The position numbers and the translations under genes were made by a program. The notes beneath the pieces were generated by a model. The model did not search any database. It saw only the letters and a list, made by a program, of their open reading frames with translations, and was not told where the DNA came from. Shown here piece by piece: positions 1-7,335 of a DNA stretch of 64,000 nt (its first letter is position 1; the number at the start of each line of letters is the position of its first letter). The DNA lies in contig OY762962.1 of assembly GCA_963667195.1 (NCBI GenBank), positions 1,178,001-1,242,000 on the forward strand. The letters are read 5' to 3'. The DNA comes from UBA7703 sp963667195 (GTDB lineage: Bacteria; Bacillota; Clostridia; Christensenellales; CAG-138).

Positions 1-261
1 TCACCGTTCACAGAGACGGAGTAGTATTCCACCCACTTTTCCGGTTCAGAATTGACGATTTTATCGTTCTCCAGTTTAGTTTGCGGATGCTGCATTAGCA
101 CAACCGAAGCTTTGGTGAGCGAAATATCAAACACTTTATTCAACGCTGCAAGCGCAGTTTTCTCCGCCTCGTCCGCGCTGATGTTCTTCGGCGCGCAAGC
201 GGTGACTAATAGTGTAATTGTTAGATCGATTACGAGAAGTAAGAATATCTTTCGTTTCATG
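1..261 (-). CDS. Lipoprotein, tandem paralogue 1 (3' end cut by window edge)
   Basis: The minus strand reads an ATG at 261 after a strong AGGAGGG Shine-Dalgarno and stays open to the left edge of the window, so only about 87 N-terminal residues are seen. It begins MKRKIFLLLVIDL, then a hydrophobic segment and the lipobox LLVTAC, so it is probably cleaved by signal peptidase II and lipid-anchored. The following residues (DEAEKTALAALNKVFD) resemble the same position in the three proteins encoded upstream. It is the last visible member of a run of four paralogues with short gaps. Function is unknown. Confidence 0.8.
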
Positions 262-277
262 TTGCCCTCCTGATTGA

Positions 278-946
278 TCAATTCTGTGCGTAGCGGAGAA
301 CACTCACGAGCTCCATCGTAGGCCAGCAAAGCGAGAGGTTATAGATCGTTCCGTTTTCCATCAGAACGAAGTATTCAAGCCGAACTTTCGGAAAATCCAC
401 ACTGTCCGTCTCGATCATATCCGGAAAAACTCGTAACGTCGGAACCAGCTTCTCAAGGCGGTTCTTCATGAGATCGGAGACAACCGCCTGCCCGTCCTGC
501 TGCGCGGGCAGCAGTGCGTTCGGATCGAATGTATCCACGGTTCCGAGCGCTTCCGCCTGCTTTTGCTGCTCTTCGGTCAAGTCAATCCCGCTCATCGCCT
601 GCTCTGCGCGATACGCAACGCCTGACACGGCATCCACATAAGCGTAGTAATAGTCGTTGCTGCCTTTTTCCGGCGCAACCTTCACGATGTATTCTCTGCC
701 CGGTTCCTCAAACATGTATCGTGCGGTGCTGCCGTCCGCGTGGGTGCGATCCGGGTTTTCCACCAGCTCCACCGTGGCGTCGGTCGCATTCGCCTCAAAC
801 GCGAGGTTGATGAACGCTAGCCCCGCCTCTTTCGCTTTGTCTTCGCAGATGAACGTCACAACGTCGCTGTTTTTCGTCGCGCAGGCGGTGAAAAGCAAAG
901 ATAGAGAGAGAATTATGGCAATGAGTAATACGGTCTTTCGTTTCAT
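278..946 (-). CDS. Lipoprotein with PepSY-like region, tandem paralogue 2
   Basis: A 222-residue predicted lipoprotein. It has a basic start (MKRK), a hydrophobic stretch and the lipobox LLFTAC near residue 22. The segment ending in YYYAYVDAVSGVAYRAE resembles the final strands of PepSY-type domains, where a tyrosine-rich strand is followed by VDA.TG; that likeness is inference. An AGGAGGGC Shine-Dalgarno lies just before the ATG. It shares the motif KAKEAGLAFIN with the next gene upstream, so the two arose by duplication. The gap to paralogue 1 is only 16 bases, so co-transcription is likely. No catalytic residues are recognised. Confidence 0.85.
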   Translation of the reverse strand: MKRKTVLLIAIILSLSLLFTACATKNSDVVTFICEDKAKEAGLAFINLAFEANATDATVELVENPDRTHADGSTARYMFEEPGREYIVKVAPEKGSNDYYYAYVDAVSGVAYRAEQAMSGIDLTEEQQKQAEALGTVDTFDPNALLPAQQDGQAVVSDLMKNRLEKLVPTLRVFPDMIETDSVDFPKVRLEYFVLMENGTIYNLSLCWPTMELVSVLRYAQN

Positions 947-967
947 GTGCCCTCCTGAAGTAGTTTC

Positions 968-1630
968 CTAGTTGATTTTTTCAATCCTAACAACCTCAAA
1001 TGACGGCCAGCTCATCAAGAGTGTGTAAATAGATCCATCTTGTACAACTACATAGTATTCCGATTCAATCATGTTTTTTCTATCCGGAACTCCATCACTC
1101 AGGGAAAAGAGAAGTGGTAACACTGGTTCATCCGGTCGAAACTTCTTGTAAAACCATTGATACGCTTCCGGCCTCGTTTCCTCTTCCGCGGTACTCTGTA
1201 ACACCTTTGACCATTCTTTCTCCTGTGCATACAGCTCGTCTGCGCGCGCTTGCTGCTCCGCCGTCATTGGTTTGAGCAAGTCCCAAGCCTTTTGCGCTAT
1301 AAAAGCCTCGCCTGTCACCGCGTTTACCTCGGCATAATAGTCAAAGTTTCCGTCTTCGTTTGGACGAACTTTGATGATATAGACCCTGTCCGGCTCCTCG
1401 TTGCCTTTGTGTATAGCAAAGCCGTATTGATAGGTGAATCCTTCCCGCTCCTCGTACTCCACAGTCGCTTCGGTTTCGTTTACATCAAACACCTTGTTGA
1501 TGAACGCCAAGCCCGCCTCCTTCGCCTTCGCTTCGCCAATGAGGCGCGGCGTGCAGCCGGAGAGCGCGAGCGAGGCGCAGGCAATTGCCGCCAGCAGGAT
1601 TGCTGTCATTTTGATTCGATTCAATTTCAT
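968..1630 (-). CDS. Lipoprotein with PepSY-like region, tandem paralogue 3
   Basis: A 220-residue predicted lipoprotein with signal sequence MKLNRIKMTAILLAAIA and lipobox LALSGC. Residues after the anchor (EAKAKEAGLAFINKVFD) match paralogue 2 closely. The middle part (YIIKVRPN then YYAEVNAVTGEAF) has the PepSY-like pattern. The Shine-Dalgarno AGAGGAGA lies within the last codons of the upstream gene, whose stop is adjacent to this start, so translational coupling is likely. Function is unknown; roles as an envelope sensor or protease inhibitor are only guesses. Confidence 0.85.
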   Translation of the reverse strand: MKLNRIKMTAILLAAIACASLALSGCTPRLIGEAKAKEAGLAFINKVFDVNETEATVEYEEREGFTYQYGFAIHKGNEEPDRVYIIKVRPNEDGNFDYYAEVNAVTGEAFIAQKAWDLLKPMTAEQQARADELYAQEKEWSKVLQSTAEEETRPEAYQWFYKKFRPDEPVLPLLFSLSDGVPDRKNMIESEYYVVVQDGSIYTLLMSWPSFEVVRIEKIN

Positions 1631-1631
1631 T

Positions 1632-2276
1632 CTATTTCTCCTCTAAGACCTGTACTTCGTTGAGATCCATCGCGGGCCATGAGAACCCGACGCGATACTG
1701 CGCGCCATCGGCAAACGTCACAAAATAGCAGATGCTTGCGCGCGGCGAAAACACACAGTCCCGCTGGCAGCAGCCGTCCGCGGAAATCAGCGCGACTTCC
1801 TTCTGGAAACAGCGCTTGACCCAATTACTCGCAACGGTCTTCGTGCCGTCTTCCGAAATCTGTACGGATTCCGTATTGTTTTTTGTGTCGTTTCCGCTCG
1901 CGATCTGTTGTTTGTCCGGTGCCGCAAAGAGCCACTCGTTTTTCGAAGCGTAATAGGCGACGCCGGATTTTGCGTCCACCTCGGCATAATAGAGATCTTC
2001 CTGAATGGTAGGATCGGATATGGTGACGATATAGATCTGCGTCGGAGTTGTTCCGTTTGCGCTGACCTCCGTGTTGTCCACCGCGCTGGAACCCGCCCGA
2101 TCATAATACTCCACATGCGCGTCCTGCGCGGTGACGCCGAACGCCTGGCGGAGGAGCGTCAGCCCCGCCTGTTTTGCCCGTTCCTCGCCGATATATCTTG
2201 GCGCACATGCGCAAAGCATCGCAAGCGACAGCACCAACAGAAGCGCCGCCGCTTTACGGATGGTTGGAGTTTTCAT
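1632..2276 (-). CDS. Lipoprotein with PepSY-like region, tandem paralogue 4 (first gene of the operon)
   Basis: A 214-residue predicted lipoprotein with lipobox LAMLCAC near residue 22, then the shared motif ERAKQAGLTLLRQAFG. It contains the same YYAEVDAKSGVAYYASK strand-turn as its paralogues. The start has an AAAGGATGG Shine-Dalgarno about eight bases upstream. As the most upstream gene of the minus-strand run, it should carry the operon promoter, somewhere in the AT-rich stretch 2290-2370. No partner of known function is adjacent, so its job cannot be read from context. Confidence 0.85.
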   Translation of the reverse strand: MKTPTIRKAAALLLVLSLAMLCACAPRYIGEERAKQAGLTLLRQAFGVTAQDAHVEYYDRAGSSAVDNTEVSANGTTPTQIYIVTISDPTIQEDLYYAEVDAKSGVAYYASKNEWLFAAPDKQQIASGNDTKNNTESVQISEDGTKTVASNWVKRCFQKEVALISADGCCQRDCVFSPRASICYFVTFADGAQYRVGFSWPAMDLNEVQVLEEK

Positions 2277-2670
2277 GGTTCAAGTCCATCCTTTCGATTG
2301 ATAATTCGATTGAAAATAATCATCGTATATGTAAAGATGGGACCTTTCACACATAGTAACATATATTACTTCATTCTGTTGTGAACCAGCTGTGAATCAA
2401 CCGCGAACAGCGGGTTAAGAATCTGCGAAAAAGTCGTGCGCGTACAAGTTGCGCGCAACACAAGCAAATCAACTGTTGCGCAATCGACAGCTGTCCTTTT
2501 TTGGAATATTTTAGCGAAGTGCCGATCCGTTGACCGCGTTCCAACTTCGATTCTCCAAAGCCTTCCTGCTGGATGGTTTCCAGACGGATCAAAACCGACT
2601 TGCGTTTGCCTTTTTCCACAAAAGTGTCGTAAAATGTGGATAACCCGGTGTAAGAAGACGGAGGCGTTTT
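2277..2670. other. Divergent intergenic region between lipoprotein operon and cobO
   Basis: About 390 bases with no convincing gene. The left part (2290-2370) is AT-rich and must hold the leftward lipoprotein promoter. The right part holds the cobO promoter candidate. Several open frames run through it, but none has a Shine-Dalgarno or recognisable protein. Confidence 0.6.
2606..2643 (+). promoter_or_regulatory. Putative cobO promoter overlapped by a perfect DnaA box
   Basis: TTGCCT at 2606-2611, 18-base spacer, TAAAAT at 2630-2635. A perfect DnaA box (TGTGGATAA, minus orientation) occupies 2635-2643, directly over the expected transcription start. Binding of DnaA there could affect the promoter; that is inference. 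Confidence 0.45.
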
Positions 2671-3180
2671 ATGATACACATCTATTGCGGAGACGGAAAA
2701 GGCAAAACCACGGCGGCGCTGGGGCTGATCTGCCGCCATGTCGGCACGGGCGGAAAAGCCGTGCTCGCGCAGTTCCTCAAGAGCCTGCCGACGGGCGAAC
2801 TCGTCACGCTGGAGAAACTCAACGTCCCCGTCTACCGAAACGAGCTGCCGCACGGGTTCTTTCCCAACATGAATGAGGAGATGAAGTCCCGCGTGCGCGA
2901 AATGCACGACCAAACCCTCGCGGAGGTCACGCGTCTCGCGAGGACAGACGCGTGTACGCTCCTTGTGCTGGACGAGCTTTGCGCCGCGCTCTCGCTGGGC
3001 CTCATCGACCGCGAAAAAGTGCTGTCTCTGCTGGACGACCACGGCAAAGCCGAGCTCGTCATCACCGGGCGTGATCCGGAGGAGGCGCTCACCTCCCGCG
3101 CGGACTACATCACGGAAATGAAGCTCATCAAGCATCCGTATGACAAGGGTGTGCTGGCGAGAAAAGGAATTGAGTATTAG
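2671..3180 (+). CDS. cobO: Corrinoid adenosyltransferase (CobO/BtuR family)
   Basis: A 169-residue protein that should transfer the 5'-deoxyadenosyl group of ATP to reduced cobalt in corrinoids, the last activation step for coenzyme B12 in the cytoplasm. It begins MIHIYCGDGKGKTTAALG: GDGKGKTT is the CobO-type P-loop. LLVLDELCAALSLGLID matches the conserved aspartate-glutamate segment of this family, and LVITGRDPEEAL is the typical C-terminal motif. The length fits the family (about 170-200). A GGAGG Shine-Dalgarno lies eight bases upstream. No other B12 gene is adjacent, so salvage is more likely than a full pathway here. Confidence 0.88.
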   Translation: MIHIYCGDGKGKTTAALGLICRHVGTGGKAVLAQFLKSLPTGELVTLEKLNVPVYRNELPHGFFPNMNEEMKSRVREMHDQTLAEVTRLARTDACTLLVLDELCAALSLGLIDREKVLSLLDDHGKAELVITGRDPEEALTSRADYITEMKLIKHPYDKGVLARKGIEY

Positions 3181-3183
3181 AAT

Positions 3184-3199
3184 TGTTTCACGGGAAACA
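3184..3199. promoter_or_regulatory. Outlying parS-like site (one mismatch)
   Basis: TGTTTCACGGGAAACA differs from the perfect 16-base parS (TGTTTCACGTGAAACA, present at 10381) at a single central base. It lies just after the cobO stop, on the opposite side of dnaA from the main parS group. Confidence 0.55.
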
Positions 3200-3202
3200 A
3201 AA

Positions 3203-3227
3203 AATCCACCGGCGGTTTCGGTGGATT
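3203..3227 (+). terminator. Hairpin after cobO
   Basis: AATCCACCG / CGGTGGATT form a perfect 9-bp stem with a 7-base loop. The U-tract after it is weak, so it may be an imperfect terminator. It is directly downstream of cobO. Confidence 0.5.
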
Positions 3228-3295
3228 CTTCATCTTCGGTTCATGCAGCTGCGATAGAGTATCATTTGCCATTCTGGCTTGGAAAGAGGATGCTT

Positions 3296-3784
3296 ATGGA
3301 GAAATCACCTGTTGAAAAAATAAAGCTGATGCCCAGTCCGGTCGATAACCGCTTCCGCGGCATCAAGATTTCGCAATACGCGTTTTTGCTGATAACGGCG
3401 GCAACGCTTGTGCGGAGCCTGATCCACGTATTTGCGCCGGACGGCGGCGCGCAGAGCATCGCGACGATTCCACTCGCGTCCTATTCTGCCGAGGCCGCGG
3501 CAACCGTGATTCTGATGTTCTCGCTTTGGGGACTGTCGCAGCTCTTGATGGGAATCGTCTATCTGGGGGTCTATCTCAGGTACAAATCGCTGATTCCCGC
3601 GATGTATGTGCTGATGATCGTCGAATACGCGATGCGCATCGTCATCGGCCAGATGAAGCCCATCGTCACGACGAGCACCGCCCCGGGCAGCATCGGAAAC
3701 TGGATCATGGTGCCGGTGTGCGCAATACTTCTTGCGCTTTCGCTCATCCGCGGAAAAGCAAGCGCTCAGACCAGCAACGCGTAA
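3296..3784 (+). CDS. Small four-helix membrane protein of unknown function
   Basis: A 162-residue integral membrane protein. The start at 3296 is chosen because AAAGAGG precedes it at the right distance; an ATG two codons earlier is also possible. Four hydrophobic segments are visible, about residues 25-43, 55-80, 85-105 and 130-148, separated by short polar loops. No enzyme motif is recognised. It ends by overlapping the 3' end of the convergent acetyltransferase gene by 19 bases. Confidence 0.7.
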   Translation: MEKSPVEKIKLMPSPVDNRFRGIKISQYAFLLITAATLVRSLIHVFAPDGGAQSIATIPLASYSAEAAATVILMFSLWGLSQLLMGIVYLGVYLRYKSLIPAMYVLMIVEYAMRIVIGQMKPIVTTSTAPGSIGNWIMVPVCAILLALSLIRGKASAQTSNA

Positions 3785-4257
3785 TTCACGATATCGCGGT
3801 AGACACCAAACTTCATACCGACTTCCGGTATCGTGCCGCAATAGGTGAAGCCAAATTTTTCGTGCAGTTTGCAGCTTGCTTCGTTTCCGGCGGTGACGAC
3901 GGAGACCACGCAATGCGTGCGCTCGTCCGCCTTCGCGAGATCGAGGATAAACGCCATGAGCGCGGTTGCGAAGCCGCGGTTGCGAAAATCGCGCGCAATA
4001 TAGATCGAAAGCTCCACGGTTGAGCGGAACGCCTCTTTGTCGCGGTACGAGGACAGGCTGCTGTAGCCCGCGACGCGGCCATCCTCCTCGGCGACGTAGA
4101 GCGGATGGTTTTCCACATTGTGGTGGTCAAACCAGGACTGCCACTCGGCGAGCGTGCGGTGATTGAGGTCGAGGTTTGCGACGCTGTTGACGGCCTCGTA
4201 ATTATAGATATCCAGCAACTCCTGCAGGTCTTTTTGCTCGGCAACACGAATCAACAT
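3766..4257 (-). CDS. GNAT family N-acetyltransferase (phosphinothricin acetyltransferase-like)
   Basis: A 163-residue GNAT acetyltransferase that should move an acetyl group from acetyl-CoA to an amine; the substrate is unknown. The N-terminus IRVAEQKDLQELLDIYN is typical of the Pat/YncA branch, and RDFRNRGFATALM is the acetyl-CoA pyrophosphate-binding loop (R/Q-x-x-G-x-G/A pattern). The C-terminal KLHEKFGFTYCGTIPEVGMKFG with a following tyrosine and aspartate matches the same branch. A promoter TTGCAT-16-TATAAT lies upstream on the minus strand (4293-4320). Confidence 0.85.
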   Translation of the reverse strand: MLIRVAEQKDLQELLDIYNYEAVNSVANLDLNHRTLAEWQSWFDHHNVENHPLYVAEEDGRVAGYSSLSSYRDKEAFRSTVELSIYIARDFRNRGFATALMAFILDLAKADERTHCVVSVVTAGNEASCKLHEKFGFTYCGTIPEVGMKFGVYRDIVNYALLV

Positions 4258-4292
4258 TGCTTTTGCCTCTAATTTCTTCTCTAATTTGCTTT

Positions 4293-4320
4293 ATTATATA
4301 TAAATTAGCTCTATATGCAA
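4293..4320 (-). promoter_or_regulatory. Putative promoter of the GNAT gene
   Basis: On the minus strand TTGCAT (4315-4320), 16-base spacer, TATAAT (4293-4298), about 35 bases before the start codon. Confidence 0.55.
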
Positions 4321-4371
4321 CAAAAAAAGCCTTTCTTTGCAGAAAAGCTTATTTATTCTGTCTTTTTAAAA

Positions 4372-4485
4372 GTATGTTGCAGCCTTTTATATCACCTAAG
4401 TTCTTTTGCTTACTTCTTCAAACGAATGTTACAGTCTTGTATCTCTTAAGTTCTTTTGCTTACTTTTCTTTCAAGAAAAGTAAGT
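4372..4485 (+). repeat. Dispersed intergenic repeat, two tandem imperfect copies
   Basis: Two copies, about 4372-4418 and 4426-4485, share AAGTTCTTTTGCTTACTT. The second copy ends in a palindrome (TACTTTTCTTTCAAGAAAAG). The second copy is repeated nearly intact on the opposite strand at 16641-16700, and a shorter relative is at 13849-13886. It lies at the 3' end of the signal peptidase gene. Confidence 0.8.
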
Positions 4486-5039
4486 CAAGAAAAGTAGGTT
4501 ATACGGCTGAAGGGAGATACGCGGAGGCGGAGAACGCCCTCGATGTGGTCAAAGGGAATGCAGCCGACGGAAGCAAGCCTGCTGTCGTACATCTCCTCGC
4601 GATTATCCCCGAGCACGAAGACGCTGCCAGCCGGCACCTCGACGGGCGCAAGATCCCCGACATAGTTGACGGAATAACTGCTCTCGTCGAGCGGAATGCT
4701 GTTGATGAACACATGCCCCGCAACGATTTCGACGGTTTCGCCGGGCATGCCGACGATTCGCTTGATGAAAAGCCCGTCTCCGGTGGAAAACAGCACGATA
4801 TCCCCGCGCTCCGGCATGCGCACAAACTTGCCGACGCGATCGCAGAGCACCACTTCTCCGCTCTTGAGCTCGGGCGCCATGCTCTCGTCGATGATGCGCA
4901 GCGGAGAAAGCCAAATAAAAAACACAAGGCAAAGAACGGCTATCGTGACCAGCACGGAAAAGAGCCATCCAATTCGTCTTGCGTTTCGATAGGTCCGCGC
5001 GCGGCCTTCGGTGCGGCGGCGCTTTCGCTGCTCGCTCAC
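4485..5039 (-). CDS. lepB: Type I signal peptidase, second of a pair
   Basis: A 184-residue membrane serine protease that removes signal peptides from secreted proteins on the outer face of the membrane. There is one N-terminal transmembrane helix (about residues 25-45). The catalytic serine is S53 in DESMAPEL and the lysine is K93 in FIKRIVGMPGE; GDNREEMYDSR is the conserved box E. The ATG overlaps the stop of the upstream signal peptidase by four bases (ATGA), so the two are translationally coupled. The usual GDSM is DESM here, and the box E serine in GDN..xSxDSR is replaced by Met-Tyr. Confidence 0.93.
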   Translation of the reverse strand: MSEQRKRRRTEGRARTYRNARRIGWLFSVLVTIAVLCLVFFIWLSPLRIIDESMAPELKSGEVVLCDRVGKFVRMPERGDIVLFSTGDGLFIKRIVGMPGETVEIVAGHVFINSIPLDESSYSVNYVGDLAPVEVPAGSVFVLGDNREEMYDSRLASVGCIPFDHIEGVLRLRVSPFSRITYFS

Positions 5040-5680
5040 GGATAGGTCACCCGGGAGATGGATTCAACCTGATCAAAGGGATACACCACGGCGACGACAC
5101 GGCCGACCACCTTGGCATACGGAATGCAGCCGACGGACGGGTTTCTGCTGTCCTTGCTGCCGTTTCGGTTATCGCCCACGACGAACACCTGCCGCGCGCC
5201 AACGGTCACGGGTGCCATATCGCCAATGATCGTGTCGTTCCAGTAGGCATGCTCGTCGAGCGCTTTGCCGTTGATGTAGAAGGCGCCCTCGCGCACTTCA
5301 ACGGTATCGCCGGGCAGGCCGATCACGCGCTTGACGCAGCTTTCGGTATAACCGGGATAGAAGCAGATGATGATATCCCCGCGCTGGGGATCGCTGAACC
5401 AGTAGGTCATCTTCTCAACGAGCATATCCTCGTTGTGCACCAGCGTGGGAATCATCGAGTCGCCGTCCACGCGGATCGGCTCCGCGATAAACGTGCGAAT
5501 CGTGAGCGCAATCAGCACCACGAGCGCGATATACAACAAAAACTCCACGTTCCGGAAAGAACGCGAGCCGTGCATGTTTTCATATTGTTCTTCGGCGCGA
5601 TCACGCAGATATCGAATCTGGCTCTGCGTAAAGGTTTTGCGCTTCACTCGATTGTTCCCGTCCGGATTTTGTTGTTCCAA
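5036..5680 (-). CDS. lepB: Type I signal peptidase, first of a pair
   Basis: A 214-residue type I signal peptidase. A charged N-terminal tail of about 45 residues precedes one transmembrane helix (about 46-66). Catalytic S75 lies in GDSMIPTL and K117 in CVKRVIGLPGD; GDNRNGSKDSR is box E. Clostridial genomes often carry several copies with different preferences. It overlaps the second copy by four bases and follows the DUF951 gene by 19 bases, so the three form one minus-strand operon. Confidence 0.95.
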   Translation of the reverse strand: MEQQNPDGNNRVKRKTFTQSQIRYLRDRAEEQYENMHGSRSFRNVEFLLYIALVVLIALTIRTFIAEPIRVDGDSMIPTLVHNEDMLVEKMTYWFSDPQRGDIIICFYPGYTESCVKRVIGLPGDTVEVREGAFYINGKALDEHAYWNDTIIGDMAPVTVGARQVFVVGDNRNGSKDSRNPSVGCIPYAKVVGRVVAVVYPFDQVESISRVTYP

Positions 5681-5699
5681 TTTGCGCTGGCGGAAGTCA

Positions 5700-5906
5700 T
5701 TATGCTTCCGCCGACTGTTCCTTCTTTATTAGAATTTTCTTGCCCATGCGTACGAAGTCCGCACGATCCAGCATGACGATGCGTCCGCAGTGGTTGCACT
5801 TGATCTTCACATCCGCGCCGACGCGAATGATTGTCCATTCGTTTTCCCCGCAGGCATGCGGTTTTTTCATGCATACGATATCGCCAAGATCAAATTGCGC
5901 AATCAT
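5700..5906 (-). CDS. DUF951 family protein
   Basis: A 68-residue protein beginning MIAQFDLGDIVCMKKPHACG, the hallmark of DUF951, a small conserved Firmicute family. The segment KIKCNHCGRIVMLDR has a CxxC pair and, with the earlier cysteines, may bind a metal. Its function is unknown. In many Firmicutes it lies near chromosome-partition genes, which fits this origin-proximal place. It is the first gene of a unit with the two signal peptidases. Confidence 0.88.
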   Translation of the reverse strand: MIAQFDLGDIVCMKKPHACGENEWTIIRVGADVKIKCNHCGRIVMLDRADFVRMGKKILIKKEQSAEA

Positions 5907-5937
5907 GCTTCATCTTCCCCGCCGGTATTCAGCGCAA

Positions 5938-6879
5938 TCATTCCTGGTCTTCCGCAAGGTTCTGCGTGTAGCGGTAGACGTCATAGCTCGGCACCGCGGG
6001 CGGAATGTAGCTGTAGATGATCTCCAATAGCTTCGTCGGCGCTTCTTCCTGCAGGAGATGCCCCGCGTTTCGCACGAGATAGTAGCGCCCCGCGCGCAGC
6101 ACGCTCTGGAAATATACGCTGCCCGACGGCGGATGCCAGCGGTCGTTTTTGCCCCAGAGAACGAGCACCTCGTGCTCCACCGGCAACAATCCTTCCGCGA
6201 TGGTCTCCTGATCATAATTTCGCAGCGCATACATCAGCGCCTCGCGGGCGAGCCCGTCCGAAACCGGCTCGTAATATTGCTTGACCACATAGTCGTCGAT
6301 CAGCGCCGGATCGGACACGCACTCTAAAAGCATCTTTCGCACATCGGTCGCGGTATACAGGTTTCGCGCAAAGGTGGCGATCATCGGCTTTTGCAGGTTG
6401 TGCACCAGCGCCGGCATATACTCCGTGATTCCGCCGGGCGAAATCGCGATGCAGTTGGCCACGCGCGTGGGGTACAGCGAAAGAAACCGCATCATATACA
6501 TGGCCCCGATCGAGAAACCGATCATGTGTGCGGACTTGATGTTGAGCGCGTCCAGAAACCCGTTCAGGATAAAAGCAAAGTCATCTGCGGTATAGTTGAA
6601 CGTATCCGGGCGGGAAGAATACCCGTGCCCCGGCAGATCCATGGCAATGACGCGATAGTTATCCGAAAGTTCCGCAAATACGTTTCGCCAGGTGTAGAGC
6701 GACTGGCCGAGCGAATGAATCAGTAATAACGGCTCGCCGACGCCTGCTTCCAAATAGTGGATGCGCGCAATTTCGCTTTCCTCATCCTCCCCGGTTGCGG
6801 GTAAGGTGATTTCAACAAAGTCGCCCACCTTTTCGGAGTTTATGAATAACTGACTGCGCAGCGATTCTCCCACGGGCAT
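5938..6879 (-). CDS. Alpha/beta hydrolase
   Basis: A 313-residue alpha/beta hydrolase of the epoxide hydrolase/lipase type; the substrate is unknown. IHSLGQSLYTW holds the oxyanion HG-like turn, GFSIGAMY has the nucleophile serine, WGKNDRWHP carries the likely acid, and NAGHLLQEEAP the histidine, so the triad looks complete. No signal peptide is visible, so it should be cytoplasmic. A purine-rich GGGGGAAAT precedes the ATG. It is the last leftward gene before the origin. Confidence 0.85.
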   Translation of the reverse strand: MPVGESLRSQLFINSEKVGDFVEITLPATGEDEESEIARIHYLEAGVGEPLLLIHSLGQSLYTWRNVFAELSDNYRVIAMDLPGHGYSSRPDTFNYTADDFAFILNGFLDALNIKSAHMIGFSIGAMYMMRFLSLYPTRVANCIAISPGGITEYMPALVHNLQKPMIATFARNLYTATDVRKMLLECVSDPALIDDYVVKQYYEPVSDGLAREALMYALRNYDQETIAEGLLPVEHEVLVLWGKNDRWHPPSGSVYFQSVLRAGRYYLVRNAGHLLQEEAPTKLLEIIYSYIPPAVPSYDVYRYTQNLAEDQE

Positions 6880-7335
6880 ATTTCCCCCGATTACTATATT
6901 CTTTTCTTATTGTAAACCCTGAAAACGACCATTGCAATCAAACAGGCGGTTTGTCACAGATTGTTAACCCATTCACATCGATTTCGGGTCGATTTCACCA
7001 AAAAGTGGGGGATTTTGCTCATTTTTACAGGTTTTATGTGTTTTTATCGATTTTATTTTCGAAAGTCGTTTCCAAAACACCGTTTTTTGTCAAAAATACT
7101 GTTTTTAGAGGTTGAAATTCAGACTTCTGCTGCTTCGTAAAATCGAGCGAAGAAAGCGCACACGTCTGCGGTTTCCGGCTTTTTTTATACGCTTTTTCCC
7201 GCGCGTATTCATTCTAAACCGGGCTGTTTGATGTTGCGCTTCGGCGCTTGGCGGCGGAGCGTCCGGCAGCGCGGGCGGCTTGTAAAATCATTCCATTTTT
7301 GCTATGATGTACTTTAATATAGGGGGTATAGCACT
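6880..7335. other. dnaA upstream region, AT-rich, possible part of a bipartite origin
   Basis: This 456-base gap separates leftward from rightward genes. The stretch 7010-7115 is strikingly AT-rich with runs of T, suitable for DNA unwinding. No perfect DnaA box is present; CCATTCACA at about 6970 is only weakly similar. The dnaA promoter is at its right end. Confidence 0.5.
7280..7308 (+). promoter_or_regulatory. Putative dnaA promoter
   Basis: TTGTAA (7280-7285), 17-base spacer, TATGAT (7303-7308), 27 bases before the dnaA start; a G-rich Shine-Dalgarno (AGGGGG) follows. Confidence 0.65.
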
